Shown in pieces: positions 50,941-61,233 of a stretch of 64,000 nucleotides of DNA (positions within the stretch are counted from its first letter, which is position 1; each line of letters opens with the position of its first letter). The notes under the pieces were generated by a model, which saw only the letters and a program-made list of their open reading frames with translations, was not told the origin of the DNA and did not search any database. The position numbers and the translations under genes are program-made. This stretch comes from an uncultured Ectothiorhodospiraceae bacterium. Lineage in GTDB: Bacteria > Pseudomonadota > Gammaproteobacteria > UBA9214. The DNA is taken from NCBI GenBank assembly GCA_947259415.1, contig CAMYMI010000012.1:1-64000 (forward strand). Reading direction: 5' to 3'.

Positions 50941-52456
50941 TTAATGCCGGAAATGCCGCATGCCGGTGAACACCATGGCCATGCCATGCTCGTCCGCCGC
51001 GGCGATCACCTCGTCGTCGCGCATGGAACCGCCCGGCTGGATCACAGCTACGATGCCCACCTCGGCGGCCTGATCGATGCCGTCGCGGAACGGGAAAAAA
51101 GCGTCCGAGGCCATCACCGAACCGCGCACCTCCAGACCCTCGTCCGCCGCCTTGAGTGCAGCAATCCTGGCACTGTAGACCCGGCTCATCTGGCCGGCGC
51201 CGACACCGATGGTCATGCCGTCCCTGCAGTAGACGATGGCATTGGACTTGACGAACTTGCCGACCCGCCAGGCAAACAGCAGATCCAGCGTCTCCTGCGC
51301 GGTCGGTGCACGTTGTGTCACCACCTTCAGGTCGGACTCACTCACCCGACCCAGATCGCGGTCCTGCACCAGCAGGCCGCCGTTGACGCGCTTGAAGTCC
51401 AGCCCGGCGGCGGGTGTATCACCCCATTCCCCGCAAGCCAGAATGCGCACATTCTTCTTGGTGGCCAGCAGCGGCACGGCGGCCGGGTCGATTGTCGGGG
51501 CGATGATCACCTCGACGAACTGGCGGTCGATGATCGCCTGCGCGGTCGTCGGTCTTGAAGGCACGGTCATAGGCGGCCAGCGGCGTATCACCCAACGCCA
51601 CCCCGCAGGGGTTGGCGTGCTTGACGATCACGCAGGCCGGGCTTTCGTTGAAGGACTTGACACATTCCAGCGCCGCATCGGTATCCGCTACGTTGTTGTA
51701 GGACAGTTCCTTTCCCTGCAGCTGCTGCGCCGTGGCCACCGAGACCTCGCCCGGCTGGTGTTCGACATAGAACGCGGCGCGCTGATGCGGGTTCTCGCCA
51801 TAGCGCATGGTCTGCACCTGGCGGTACTGAAGGTTGAGGGTGTGCGGGAAGGCTGTGCGCTCACCCCCCTGGCCGATCGCCCCCAGGTAGTTCGCAATGG
51901 CGCCGTCATAACGGGCCGTGTGCTCAAAGGTCTTGACCGCCAGCATAAAACGCGAGGCATCCGACACCCGGGCGTTGTTCTGGCGCAGTTCGTCCAGCAC
52001 CAGTCCATAGTCGGCGCTGTCGACCACCACGGTCACCGCGGCATGGTTCTTGGCGGCAGCGCGCAGCATGGTCGGCCCGCCGATATCGATGTTCTCGATC
52101 GCGATCGCCAGGTCACAGTCCTCGCGCGCCACGGTCTGCTCGAATGGGTACAGGTTCACCACCACCATGTCGATAGGCGGGATCCCGTGTTCGGCCATTA
52201 CTTCCTTGTCAGTGTCGCGCCGCGCGAGGATGCCACCGTGGACCTTCGGGTGCAGTGTCTTGACGCGCCCGTCCATCATCTCCGGGAAGCCGGTGTAGTC
52301 GGACACCTCGACCACGGGTATGCCGGCCCCGGACAGCAGGCGCGCCGTCCCCCCGGTCGACAGAATTTCGATGCCCAGCGACCGCAGGCCCTGGGCAAAC
52401 TCGGTGATACCGCTCTTGTCTGAAACACTGATCAGGGCGCGTGTAACTGTGTTCAT
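50941..52456 (-). pseudogene. purH: PurH, bifunctional AICAR transformylase/IMP cyclohydrolase, broken frame
   Basis: The gene covers the last two purine steps. The N-terminal IMP cyclohydrolase half (Ser-Val-Ser-Asp-Lys-Ser-Gly; Thr-Gly-Gly-Thr-Ala) and the Lys-His-Ala-Asn-Pro-Cys-Gly of the transformylase are in one frame (to about 51548), ending Tyr-Asp-Arg-Ala-Phe-Lys-Thr-Asp. The rest ([11 protein letters not shown] on) is in another. The segment that normally joins them, Ser-Ala-Phe-Gly-Gly-Ile-Ile-Ala with its flanks (about 18 residues), is missing. So this is a deletion of roughly 50-60 bases, not a simple one-base slip. A real loss would give a purine auxotroph unless another copy exists; an assembly fault is equally possible. 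Confidence 0.88.
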
Positions 52457-52603
52457 TGGATGTGTCGATACCTTGGTTGTGAATCGTCATACTTCAGGAT
52501 GTTCACGCCTGCACGAGTCATACGGGGGTTTCCTTTTTTCCCCTGCTCCCTCGTGGAGAGAGAAGGTCGGGATGAGGGGTGTTGGGAAAAACGCCCCTTA
52601 CTA

Positions 52604-52858
52604 TCAGAGCTGATAGGTCTTGAGCTTCTTGCGCAGGGTACCGCGACTGATGCCGAGCAGTTCGGCCGCCTGCGACTGGTTGCCAGCCACATGATTCATG
52701 ACGACATCCAGGACGGCCGGTTCGACCTCCTCCAGGACCACATGGTAGAGGTCGTTGACCTTGGTGCCACTGAGGTCCTCCAGGTAGAGCTCCAGCGCCG
52801 ACTGCACACTGCGGCGTATCGGCTGCTTGCGCCGTTCGCGTCTAATCGGCTGACTCAT
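52604..52858 (-). CDS. fis: Fis, nucleoid-associated regulator
   Basis: An 84-residue DNA-bending protein. The C-terminal helix-turn-helix reads Gln-Ser-Gln-Ala-Ala-Glu-Leu-Leu-Gly-Ile-Ser-Arg-Gly-Thr-Leu-Arg-Lys-Lys-Leu, matching Fis. Its start overlaps the dusB stop by four bases, the classic dusB-fis operon. The N-terminal beta-hairpin region is shorter than in E. coli Fis (98 residues). Confidence 0.95.
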   Translation of the reverse strand: MSQPIRRERRKQPIRRSVQSALELYLEDLSGTKVNDLYHVVLEEVEPAVLDVVMNHVAGNQSQAAELLGISRGTLRKKLKTYQL

Positions 52859-53841
52859 GCGGCCAGTTCCTGCTGTGCCGTCAGCGCGGCAAAAAAATCA
52901 TGGACATAGGCCAGCTGCGATGCTGCCGATTCGATCTGGTTGATGTGCTGGCGAAAACGGTTCCCCTCGGGCTGGCGCTTGCTGTACCAGGCGATATGCT
53001 TGCGCGCCACCCGCACGCCGGTGTATTCGCCGTAAAAGTCGTACAGGTTTTCCAGGTGGCCGGCCAGGATATGGCCGATCTCGGCCGGCGCGGGCTCTGC
53101 CAGCCGCTGACCTGTGGCCATGAAGTGACTGATTTCCCTAAAGATCCAAGGTCGCCCCTGGGCGGCACGCCCGATCATTACTGCGTCGGCTCCGGTATGG
53201 GCCAGGACGTCTACGGCCTTTTCAGGTGTGGTGATATCGCCATTTGCGATCACCGGGATGAACACGGCCTGCTTGATGGCGCGCGTGGTGTCGTGTTCGG
53301 CTTCACCGCGGTATCCGCAGGCGCGGGTGCGGCCATGCACCGCCAGGGCCTGGATACCGGCCTGCTCGGCAAGCCGTGCAATCGCGAGGCCATTCTTGTG
53401 TTGCGGGTCCCAGCCGGTGCGAATCTTGAGGGTGACGGGCACGTCAACGGCATTGACAACGGCCTCCAGGATGCGTCCCACCAGCGCCTCATCCTGCAAC
53501 AGGGCGGAACCCGCCATCAGGTTGCAGACCTTCTTGGCCGGGCAACCCATATTGATATCAATGATCTGGGCGCCATGGCCGACATTGAAGCGCGCGGCCT
53601 CCGCCATCATGACCGGATCCGCACCCGCGATCTGCACCGACACCGGCGCATGTTCGCCGGCATGATCGATGCGTCGCCGGGTCTTTTTGCTGCCCCACAA
53701 CAGCGCATTGGACGACACCATCTCGGACACGGCCAGACCCGCTCCGAGCTTGCGGCACAGCTGCCGAAAGGGGCGATCGGTGACGCCTGCCATGGGGGCA
53801 AGTATCAATCTGTTAGGAAGTTTATAAGTTCCGATACGCAC
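52855..53841 (-). CDS. dusB: DusB, tRNA-dihydrouridine synthase
   Basis: A 328-residue flavin enzyme reducing uridines in tRNA. Leu-Ala-Pro-Met-Ala-Gly-Val-Thr-Asp at the start, Asn-Met-Gly-Cys-Pro-Ala-Lys-Lys-Val-Cys with the catalytic cysteine, His-Gly-Arg-Thr-Arg and Ala-Asn-Gly-Asp-Ile, then Gly-Arg-Ala-Ala-Gln-Gly-Arg-Pro-Trp, identify DusB. Coupled to fis. Confidence 0.95.
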   Translation of the reverse strand: MRIGTYKLPNRLILAPMAGVTDRPFRQLCRKLGAGLAVSEMVSSNALLWGSKKTRRRIDHAGEHAPVSVQIAGADPVMMAEAARFNVGHGAQIIDINMGCPAKKVCNLMAGSALLQDEALVGRILEAVVNAVDVPVTLKIRTGWDPQHKNGLAIARLAEQAGIQALAVHGRTRACGYRGEAEHDTTRAIKQAVFIPVIANGDITTPEKAVDVLAHTGADAVMIGRAAQGRPWIFREISHFMATGQRLAEPAPAEIGHILAGHLENLYDFYGEYTGVRVARKHIAWYSKRQPEGNRFRQHINQIESAASQLAYVHDFFAALTAQQELAA

Positions 53842-53948
53842 CGGATTTCTGTCTGTTTGATGGGTTCCGGAAGTGGAGGACGGGAGATAATACTCCCTTC
53901 CGCCGGCGGGATAAAGTTAAGAAATGTTACCTTCGGAAAAACAATAAA

Positions 53949-54800
53949 TCAGAGGAATTCAAACTGGAAAGACACTGCATCCTTGCCCGGATCCTGGATC
54001 TCCAGAACCACATGCACCGGCGTATCAGCTGCCATTCCCGCAGCGATGTCGGTCCCCTCACCGAGGTATTCTTCGGGACCGAAACGGCGCGCCGCGACCA
54101 GCTTGCCGGAAAGATCGGAGAAACCAACCGAGAATACCGGGTAGGGCTGGGTAAACCTGGCGTAATTGACCAGGGTGGCATTGACCAGCAGGGCATTTTC
54201 CACCAACGGGTGCTTGCGCACATCCCGGTTCAGAAGTTCGATGTGCGACAAGTCGGTCTGCAGCGGCAAGTCGCACTGCAGGATGGAGCAGAAACGCTCC
54301 AGCATCGGACGCCAGCCGCTGTCGGCAGCCAGCTCTGCGCGATTGAAGAACAGCCATTGCATTCCGAACGACAGTATCAGCAGGCCAATCATGGCCCCGC
54401 TGGCGACATCTTTCCAGGACACCGTACTTTCCGACCAGTGACCGGGAACAGGGGACGGTTTCATGGATTGCTCGGGCTTGGTCTCGTCAAGCACATCGAA
54501 TACGGGCGGTGTGTCCTCCATTTCTGATACAGGCTCCACCCCGGCATCGACCGCCGCCGCTTTATCGTCAATTTGCATAGTGGATTCAGACGCATACAAC
54601 TGGCTGTCAGCGCCGGCCGGCAACTCTTCCGGCGCTTTCTTCAGCAGTGCCTCGCGGGCGTCGGCAAGGTCCTGGTAAAGCGCATCAACGGCACTGAAGA
54701 CCGTCTGGCAAATACCGCAGCGTACCTGGCCGCGCGCCTTGCGCAGGTGGCCGGCCTCGATGACGAACACCGTCGAACATTTTGGACAGATCGTATACAT
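53949..54800 (-). CDS. Zinc-ribbon and DUF3426 domain membrane protein
   Basis: A 283-residue protein starting Met-Tyr-Thr-Ile-Cys-Pro-Lys-Cys. The N-terminal MJ0042-type zinc ribbon has Cys-x-x-Cys twice (Cys-Pro-Lys-Cys and Cys-Gly-Ile-Cys). An acidic linker follows, one helix (about 135-155) and a C-terminal DUF3426 domain. The start at 54800 is taken where the family begins; six more codons are open. It lies in the conserved prmA-to-dusB neighbourhood of Gammaproteobacteria. Function unknown. Confidence 0.82.
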   Translation of the reverse strand: MYTICPKCSTVFVIEAGHLRKARGQVRCGICQTVFSAVDALYQDLADAREALLKKAPEELPAGADSQLYASESTMQIDDKAAAVDAGVEPVSEMEDTPPVFDVLDETKPEQSMKPSPVPGHWSESTVSWKDVASGAMIGLLILSFGMQWLFFNRAELAADSGWRPMLERFCSILQCDLPLQTDLSHIELLNRDVRKHPLVENALLVNATLVNYARFTQPYPVFSVGFSDLSGKLVAARRFGPEEYLGEGTDIAAGMAADTPVHVVLEIQDPGKDAVSFQFEFL

Positions 54801-54818
54801 GCGTCCGAGTTTACACAT

Positions 54819-55139
54819 TTATATTGCGAAGGGAATTTTCCTGCCTGAGATTGACATCCATTTGCAATCGGATTGGCCAAGTAAGGACACGGAATTAATT
54901 GTATTTTCAGAAGGCATTAGCTGCGATTTATTTCGCGAATAGACTCGCTCCTACAGGTTGATCCACCTCCACAACATAACCATCTGACCATGGGCCGTGT
55001 CTGTTACCTATTTCTCAGAACGGGTGTTTCCCTTGTTTCTGGTCAGCACACACATCGCACCCTATGCCATTTTATTATTCATTCTGTGTCCTTCCGTGTG
55101 ATTTCGTGGAAAACATTCATTACTGCCTGCTCTTCACTC
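54819..55139. other. Intergenic region with repeat pieces
   Basis: Holds a short CGCTCCTACAG-type stretch (near 54945) and a diverged CCGTGG-type repeat (55085-55110, TGTCCTTCCGTGTGATTTCG). No gene seen. Confidence 0.45.
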
Positions 55140-56024
55140 CTAACCACTTGCCCGTTTCACTCCCTCAAGCAATAGCCACTCATCCCGATGCACCGGCGCC
55201 TTGAAATCAATCCACTGCTGGTATGCCGCCATTACCTCACGGCCCTGCGCTTCCAGTATCCCGGTCAGGATAATGCTCCCCTGGACGCGTAGATATCCGG
55301 TCAGCATGCCGGCGAGTTGAATCAGCGGGTTGGCCAGGATGTTCGCCATCACCACGTCAACCGGCCTCGTATCCAGCGCATCCGGCAGCATCACTTCGAT
55401 ACACTGTTCAACTGCGTTGCGGGCCGCGTTGTCGCGGGTGGCGATCAATGCCTGCGGATCAATATCGACTGCGTACACCTTGCTTGCTCCGAGTTTGCAG
55501 GCTGCGATGGCAAGGATGCCGGAGCCGCAGCCATAATCGATAACCTTCTCGCCCGCGGGTACATTGGCATCCAGCCATTCCAGACACAGGCCCGTGGTTG
55601 CGTGGGTGCCAGTCCCGAAGGCCATCCCCGGATCCATCTGTACCACGACGCCATCGGGGTCGGGCGGTGATTCATTGGTGGGGCACACCCACAGGCGCGT
55701 GCCGAAGCACTTGGAATGGAAGTCATCCCTCCATATCGTGGACCAGTCGCGGTCCTCCAGGTGCTCGGTCAGCAACTCGATCTCCGGGACCTGCAGCGCG
55801 TCCCGCAGGCCGTCCCGTATTGCCTCCGTATCGCAGCCAGAGTGGAGCAAGGCAACCGCGCGCAGCCTGCCCCAGAGCGGCTGCTCACCCGGCGCCGGTT
55901 CCAGCAGGGGTTGGTTGGCGGCATCCAGCAGGGTTACCGACAGGGCGCCGGCCGACTCGAACACCTCGGTGACGAGACCGGCCTGGTCACGGGTTACCTC
56001 AAGTGAGAGTTGCAGCCAGTGCAT
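55140..56024 (-). CDS. prmA: PrmA, ribosomal protein L11 methyltransferase
   Basis: A 294-residue SAM-dependent enzyme that trimethylates ribosomal protein L11. N-terminal recognition domain, then Asp-Pro-Gly-Met-Ala-Phe-Gly-Thr-Gly-Thr-His-Ala-Thr-Thr, Val-Ile-Asp-Tyr-Gly-Cys-Gly-Ser-Gly-Ile-Leu-Ala-Ile-Ala, and Asn-Ile-Leu-Ala-Asn-Pro-Leu are all present. It follows accC on the same strand, 90 bases away. Confidence 0.95.
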   Translation of the reverse strand: MHWLQLSLEVTRDQAGLVTEVFESAGALSVTLLDAANQPLLEPAPGEQPLWGRLRAVALLHSGCDTEAIRDGLRDALQVPEIELLTEHLEDRDWSTIWRDDFHSKCFGTRLWVCPTNESPPDPDGVVVQMDPGMAFGTGTHATTGLCLEWLDANVPAGEKVIDYGCGSGILAIAACKLGASKVYAVDIDPQALIATRDNAARNAVEQCIEVMLPDALDTRPVDVVMANILANPLIQLAGMLTGYLRVQGSIILTGILEAQGREVMAAYQQWIDFKAPVHRDEWLLLEGVKRASG

Positions 56025-56116
56025 GGAGAGTGACTTGGTGGAGGAGGCACGCAGGGGGCGCTACGCGCACCAAAAACAGTTTAATTTGGTTTCGTTCTCG
56101 CCGTGTAATTCCGCGG

Positions 56117-57460
56117 CTATTGCAATCCCAGCTTATTCTCCAGGTAATGAATATCCGCTCCACCCTCTATAAAAGCCGGGTCGGTCACGATACTGCGCTG
56201 CAGGGGTACATTGGATTTAATGCCATCGATCACGATTTCGTCGAGTGCCACGCGCATGCGCGCCAGTGCGGAAGTGCGATCATGCCCGAAGGCAATCAGC
56301 TTGCCGATCATGGAATCGTAAAAAGGCGGCACGGTGTAGCCGTTGTAGATATGGGTATCCATGCGGATCCCGGGGCCGCCCGGCGCGTGATAGTTCTCGA
56401 TCCTGCCCGGCGAGGGCATGAAATTAACCGGGTCCTCGGCATTGATGCGGCACTCGATGGCATGCCCGCGCATCGTGATATCTTCCTGTCGAAAGGTCAG
56501 CCCATTCCCGGCGGCAACGCGCAGTTGCTCCTTGATGATGTCCACCCCGGTCACCATCTCAGTGACCGGATGCTCGACCTGCACACGGGTGTTCATTTCG
56601 ATAAAATAGAACTGCCCGTCCTGGTAGAGAAACTCGAAGGTCCCCGCACCGCGGTAACGCAGCTGCTCGCAGGCATTGACGCAGCGCTGCCCCATCTCCT
56701 CGCGCTGTTCCGGAGTGATGCCCGGGGCCGGAGCCTCTTCGACCACCTTCTGGTGGCGGCGCTGCATGGAGCAGTCGCGCTCACCCAGGTGGATGGCGTG
56801 CCCCTCACCGTCACCCAGCACCTGGAACTCCACGTGCCGCGGCCGCTCCAGGTACTTCTCCATGTACACGACATCGTTGTTGAAGGCGTTCAGCGCCTCG
56901 GTACTGGTCAGTGAAATCGCCCCCAGCAGGGCCGCCTCGGCATGCACCACGCGCATCCCGCGGCCACCGCCACCACCGGCTGCCTTGATGATGATCGGGT
57001 AACCTATCTCCCGGGCGAGGCGCAGGTTTTCATTATCATCCTCGCCCAAAGGGCCGTCTGAGCCGGGCACGCAGGGCACGCCCGCCGCCCGCATGGAGCG
57101 GATAGCCTCGACCTTGTCGCCCATTGTGCGGATCGTCTCCGGGCGCGGCCCGATAAAGATGAATCCGCTACGCTCCACCTGCTCGGCGAAATCGTCGTTC
57201 TCGGACAGGAAGCCATACCCGGGGTGAATCGCCGTGGCATCAGTGACCTCGGCGGCACTGATAATGGCGGGGATGTTCATGTAGCTTGCCGTAGAGGCGG
57301 GCGGCCCGATACAGACACTCTCATCGGCCAGCAAGACATGCTTCAATTCGCGATCGGCCACGGAATAGACCGCCACGGTGCTGATACCGAGTTCCTTGCA
57401 GGACCGCAGGATACGCAGGGCGATCTCGCCCCGGTTGGCGATGACGACCTTTTCCAGCAT
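56117..57460 (-). CDS. accC: AccC, biotin carboxylase of acetyl-CoA carboxylase
   Basis: A 447-residue ATP-grasp enzyme that carboxylates biotin on AccB for malonyl-CoA formation. [11 protein letters not shown] near the start, Gly-Gly-Gly-Gly-Gly-Arg-Gly-Met (ATP loop) and [10 protein letters not shown] are diagnostic. Its start abuts the accB stop (57460), indicating coupling. Confidence 0.96.
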   Translation of the reverse strand: MLEKVVIANRGEIALRILRSCKELGISTVAVYSVADRELKHVLLADESVCIGPPASTASYMNIPAIISAAEVTDATAIHPGYGFLSENDDFAEQVERSGFIFIGPRPETIRTMGDKVEAIRSMRAAGVPCVPGSDGPLGEDDNENLRLAREIGYPIIIKAAGGGGGRGMRVVHAEAALLGAISLTSTEALNAFNNDVVYMEKYLERPRHVEFQVLGDGEGHAIHLGERDCSMQRRHQKVVEEAPAPGITPEQREEMGQRCVNACEQLRYRGAGTFEFLYQDGQFYFIEMNTRVQVEHPVTEMVTGVDIIKEQLRVAAGNGLTFRQEDITMRGHAIECRINAEDPVNFMPSPGRIENYHAPGGPGIRMDTHIYNGYTVPPFYDSMIGKLIAFGHDRTSALARMRVALDEIVIDGIKSNVPLQRSIVTDPAFIEGGADIHYLENKLGLQ

Positions 57461-57921
57461 CAGCTGATTACGAACAGTGGCTGGCCAAACTCGACCGGCT
57501 GGCCATTCTCGACCAGTCTTGCCGTCACCTTCCCTGACTTGTCGGTCTCGATCTGGTTAAGCATCTTCATCGCCTCGATGATGCACAGCGTGTCACCGGC
57601 ACTCACCTGCTGGCCGACCTCGACAAACGGCTTGGCTCCCGGTGATGGGGCCTCATAGAAGGTACCGACCATGGGCGAGGTGATGGTATGCCCCACGGGG
57701 ATCTGTTCCTCTGCTTCCGGCGCAGCTGGCGCGGCCGGCACAGGTGCAGCTGCCGGGGCTGGCGCGACCGGCGCCGCAGCCATCATCTGGGGTACCACTG
57801 CCTGCATAGCCTGGGTGGTTCGGCTGATCCGCACCGATTCCTCACCCTCGTGAATCTCGATCTCGGCGACCTGCGATTCCTCCAGCAGCTCAATCAGCTT
57901 CTTGACTTTGCGTATGTCCAT
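57460..57921 (-). CDS. accB: AccB, biotin carboxyl carrier protein
   Basis: A 153-residue carrier subunit of acetyl-CoA carboxylase. Ala/Pro-rich linker (about 45-75), then the biotinyl domain with Glu-Ala-Met-Lys-Met-Leu-Asn-Gln-Ile, whose lysine is biotinylated, and the thumb region. Directly before accC. aroQ precedes it on the same strand. Confidence 0.96.
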   Translation of the reverse strand: MDIRKVKKLIELLEESQVAEIEIHEGEESVRISRTTQAMQAVVPQMMAAAPVAPAPAAAPVPAAPAAPEAEEQIPVGHTITSPMVGTFYEAPSPGAKPFVEVGQQVSAGDTLCIIEAMKMLNQIETDKSGKVTARLVENGQPVEFGQPLFVIS

Positions 57922-58029
57922 GTCGAATCCTGTCTGTCGGATACGTTTAATAGGCTGGATGCGTCGTACACACCCTTGCTAATTGATGCTTCTTACGTTC
58001 CTGATTTTTTCGTGTGCTTGTGTGGCACT

Positions 58030-58503
58030 TCATTTCACTCTTGAGTCTTTACTTTTTACTTCTTCCAGGTACCGCACTGCCGCCTGCAAGGCCAGCTCAT
58101 AGCCGATCGGCCCAAGCCCGGAGATCACGCCAATGGCAATATCCGAGAAATAGGAATGCTTCCGAAACTCTTCGCGTGCGTGCACATTGGAAAGATGCAG
58201 TTCGATAAATGGGATTCCAACCGCCTTTAGCGCATCCCGCAAACCGACACTGGTATGCGTCAGGGCTGCGGGATTGATAATGATGAAATCGATATCATCG
58301 CCGGCCGCCGCCTGGACCCGCTCGACCAGTTCGTGCTCGGCATTGCTCTGGAAGGCAACGAGTTCGGCCCCCTCGTCCTCACCCAGGACGGCCAGCCGGG
58401 CCAGAATGTCATCCAACGTGGTGGAGCCATAATGCTCGGGTTCACGGGTGCCCAGCAGGTTCAGGTTGGGGCCGTTCAGGACCAATAGCTTGTAGGCGGG
58501 CAT
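58030..58503 (-). CDS. aroQ: AroQ, type II 3-dehydroquinate dehydratase
   Basis: A 157-residue dodecameric enzyme of the shikimate pathway. [18 protein letters not shown] holds the catalytic Arg and Tyr; [11 protein letters not shown] and Glu-Leu-His-Leu-Ser-Asn supply the rest. First gene of aroQ-accB-accC. Confidence 0.95.
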   Translation of the reverse strand: MPAYKLLVLNGPNLNLLGTREPEHYGSTTLDDILARLAVLGEDEGAELVAFQSNAEHELVERVQAAAGDDIDFIIINPAALTHTSVGLRDALKAVGIPFIELHLSNVHAREEFRKHSYFSDIAIGVISGLGPIGYELALQAAVRYLEEVKSKDSRVK

Positions 58504-59116
58504 TTAGCGGCAAGATTCTGGATAATAGTGGATAGATCGATACATTTAATAGATGTTACCGATATAACAACATAAATTGCATATTATTATGCATTTAATG
58601 ATCAATTTGTCCAGTTTTCAAATTTTTATAGCATAATTCATGTAATTTCAACGCAGAAGCCTGCAAATTTCATATATATGGAGTTTCGAGATTCGCATTA
58701 ATGTATTCCTGAATATCTCAATAAAGTCACATTCCAGTAGATAAACAGATTAATGCATAGAATCAAGGCTATACATCCCCGACCGTCCTGATCGCCGTTG
58801 CCTCCCGCATTCACACGCAACTGTGCTGGCAACCGAAACACGAATCCCGGAGGAGATCGCCCAGATTGCATGGTCATGGCACCAAAAAGGGGCAGGATTA
58901 CCCAAGTCAATGGATTTAGACTTACAGCGCCATAACCTGAAAAGGACTGAGTAGCCATGCAAATAGACGAAATTGCAGAGCAGAAGTAGTAAACCGGCCA
59001 GAAGCGAATATATTGCAGAATCCAGACCAGTAATTATTGTATCTTTCCGTGTGTCTCCGTGGATTCCGTGGCTGACATTTCCTATTCCTGCATCGCCGAC
59101 GAACAGCTGAAACCCG
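58504..59116. other. AT-rich intergenic region
   Basis: About 600 bases. The left half is very AT-rich and should include the aroQ promoter. A CCGTGGATTCCGTGG-family repeat is at 59042-59074. Small open frames on the minus strand (58698-59139) have no recognisable protein features; the region may hold a decayed gene. Confidence 0.45.
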
Positions 59117-59509
59117 ATGACAGATCGCCTCGCGCACAAACTGTTTCTACTGGCCGCCGTTGGCTGGGCGGCGCTGATCTATTTGCTCTCTGACCAGCCG
59201 GGATTGGATGTGATACCCCTGTTTCCCGGCCAGGACAAGGTGTTCCACGCCGTCGTTTTTGGGGTGCTTGGCTTTCTGGTGCTGGGTACGCTGCATCCTG
59301 AAACCAACGGATACAGCATCACCCAGGTCTTGATCGCCGTCGGCCTGACGGCCTTCTACGGGATGCTGGATGAATTCCATCAGAGTTTCGTACCGGGACG
59401 CACGGCAGACACCTGGGACGTGGTCGCCGATGTCGCCGGCGCGATGCTCGGCGTCTACGTGCTGTATACCTTCGTGAGGTTACGAAGCAGAAATAACCTG
59501 TCTGGGTAA
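59117..59509 (+). CDS. VanZ-like family membrane protein
   Basis: A 130-residue protein with four predicted helices and the VanZ-type motif Asp-Glu-Phe-His-Gln-Ser-Phe-Val-Pro-Gly-Arg, Asp-Thr-Trp-Asp-Val-Val-Ala-Asp. Members are named after the teicoplanin-resistance protein, but most have no known function and resistance should not be inferred. Confidence 0.85.
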   Translation: MTDRLAHKLFLLAAVGWAALIYLLSDQPGLDVIPLFPGQDKVFHAVVFGVLGFLVLGTLHPETNGYSITQVLIAVGLTAFYGMLDEFHQSFVPGRTADTWDVVADVAGAMLGVYVLYTFVRLRSRNNLSG

Positions 59510-59563
59510 GTCGAGTTAGGCATACAGCGCTGCAATCCGGCATCAATACTAATATTCGAATAA

Positions 59564-60376
59564 TTACAAATACTGCGACCAGTCGCGGCTGTGGTCGCCA
59601 AATACCAGGAAATGGGGGTTCAGCAGGGAGTCCTTGGTGTTATAACGCAATGGCTGCATGGCCGTATCGGTGACCACGCCACCGGCCTGTTCGACCACAC
59701 ACTGTGCTGCGGCCGTGTCCCACTCCGATGTCGGTCCCAGGCGTGGATAGATGTCGGCCACGCCTTCTGCCACCAGGCACAGCTTCAGGGAACTCCCCAT
59801 GCCGACCATTTCGTGCTCACCCAGTTTCTCCAGGAAACGGTTGAGCGAATCCCCGCGGTGGGAACGGCTGCCAACCACAATCACCGGGCCGTCTGTGAGC
59901 AGACGAACCTTGATGGCCTGCGGTTTCTCACCCGGTTGTTGCTTGAATGCACCGCGGCCCTTGCAGGCGGAATAGGTCACCCCGCTGACCGGCACATGCA
60001 CGACACCGATTATCGGTACGCCCGCCTCGATCAGGGCAATATTTACAGTAAACTCGCCGTTGCGCTTGACGAATTCGCGTGTGCCATCAAGTGGATCGAC
60101 CAGCCAGTATGTCTGCCAGCCGGAACGTTCGGCGAATGACAGGCTGGCAGATTCCTCGGACAGCACCGGTATAGTGGGAGTCAAGACCTCCAGGCCGGCG
60201 ACGATGGCATGGTGTGAGGCCATATCCGCCGCGGTCAGCGGCGAATTGTCTGCCTTCTCTTTGACATCGAAATCACTGTTGTAGATCTCCAGGATCCTGT
60301 CGCCTGCCACACGGGCAAGCTCGACAACCGGTTCCAGCAGCGCAGCAACATCAACATCACTGGTACCCTTGTTCAT
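59564..60376 (-). CDS. cysQ: CysQ, 3'(2'),5'-bisphosphate nucleotidase
   Basis: A 270-residue magnesium-dependent phosphatase of the inositol-monophosphatase fold that recycles 3'-phosphoadenosine 5'-phosphate, a by-product of sulfate assimilation and sulfation. Val-Asp-Pro-Leu-Asp-Gly-Thr-Arg-Glu-Phe carries the metal aspartates, with Leu-Ser-Glu-Glu-Ser and Glu-Trp-Asp-Thr-Ala-Ala completing the site. Its start overlaps the end of the upstream gene by 20 bases. Confidence 0.93.
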   Translation of the reverse strand: MNKGTSDVDVAALLEPVVELARVAGDRILEIYNSDFDVKEKADNSPLTAADMASHHAIVAGLEVLTPTIPVLSEESASLSFAERSGWQTYWLVDPLDGTREFVKRNGEFTVNIALIEAGVPIIGVVHVPVSGVTYSACKGRGAFKQQPGEKPQAIKVRLLTDGPVIVVGSRSHRGDSLNRFLEKLGEHEMVGMGSSLKLCLVAEGVADIYPRLGPTSEWDTAAAQCVVEQAGGVVTDTAMQPLRYNTKDSLLNPHFLVFGDHSRDWSQYL

Positions 60377-61100
60377 TCTGTTCCCTTGGCTTGTGGTTCA
60401 TACGGCTTCTGCTGTCTGCCGGCGCGATTTGGAATTCGGTACGTAGCGCGCCTTCGAACCACGCCTCCACATCGAGACCGCGTGCATTGCGTGTGATCTG
60501 GAAACCGGGCTGCTCCGGCGGCTGACTGCGAACCAGTATCCAGTCTCCCGGCGGCAATATAATTTCCAGCCTAACATGCATGGGATAGAAACCATCAAGA
60601 AAGCGGCGCATGAAGGGCCCGTTACGTACCAGGAACCCCCCGTCAATCTGCGGCACCACGACCCGCGTCTCACCCGAGAGGCACAGCTCAGCACCTGGTG
60701 CGACCCCCTCCAGCTGTACGGATTCACCCTCCACCCAGGCACGCCCGATTTCGCTCACCTTCTCTACCTGCAAATGACGCATGCGGCCGGGACGAAAAAC
60801 CACCTCGGCGGCCGGCACAGCGTCGAGATTGGTGTGACATTGATAGAGCCCCGCCCAGCCATCGTTCAGGCTCTGCCTGCTCAGGGTAATCCGGTTGTGG
60901 TGCGCATGCACCGCCTGTCCGGGCGGGTTCTCCAGGAAGTTCAACTCGCCTTCATTGACCGTTGCCGTTTGTACATCCTCCTGGGCCTCCAGCCAGGCAT
61001 CATCGGCCGGATTACCGTGCAGCGACATGGGGAATACCATGGCGAGCAACCACCATGGCGGATAATGCCGGAAGTAACCCTTTTTTCGCTGTATGCGCAT
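60357..61100 (-). CDS. Exported protein of unknown function
   Basis: A 247-residue protein with an N-terminal export signal (about 1-29, after a basic Arg-Ile-Gln-Arg-Lys-Lys head). The mature part looks all-beta, with alternating hydrophobic strands, and two cysteines (Tyr-Gln-Cys-His and Leu-Cys-Leu-Ser) that may pair. It ends inside the cysQ start, so the two are probably co-transcribed. I do not recognise the family. Confidence 0.65.
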   Translation of the reverse strand: MRIQRKKGYFRHYPPWWLLAMVFPMSLHGNPADDAWLEAQEDVQTATVNEGELNFLENPPGQAVHAHHNRITLSRQSLNDGWAGLYQCHTNLDAVPAAEVVFRPGRMRHLQVEKVSEIGRAWVEGESVQLEGVAPGAELCLSGETRVVVPQIDGGFLVRNGPFMRRFLDGFYPMHVRLEIILPPGDWILVRSQPPEQPGFQITRNARGLDVEAWFEGALRTEFQIAPADSRSRMNHKPREQNEQGYQ

Positions 61101-61233
61101 TGACGTTTGGTGGCTGCTTCACCCTTGCTTCAATAAAGTATGATAATAGGCCATCGCCGCAGAAATTTACCGGATTGCAGAAAAAAGGCCAGTCCGACAA
61201 CCCGAAAGTGAGTATTTAACGGGCAACAACAGC

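Noticed and set aside
58750-59139. Minus-strand frames of 86-129 codons before the VanZ-like gene
   Set aside because: They run through a CCGTGG-type repeat and into the start of the VanZ-like gene, and show no coherent domain. A decayed gene cannot be excluded.
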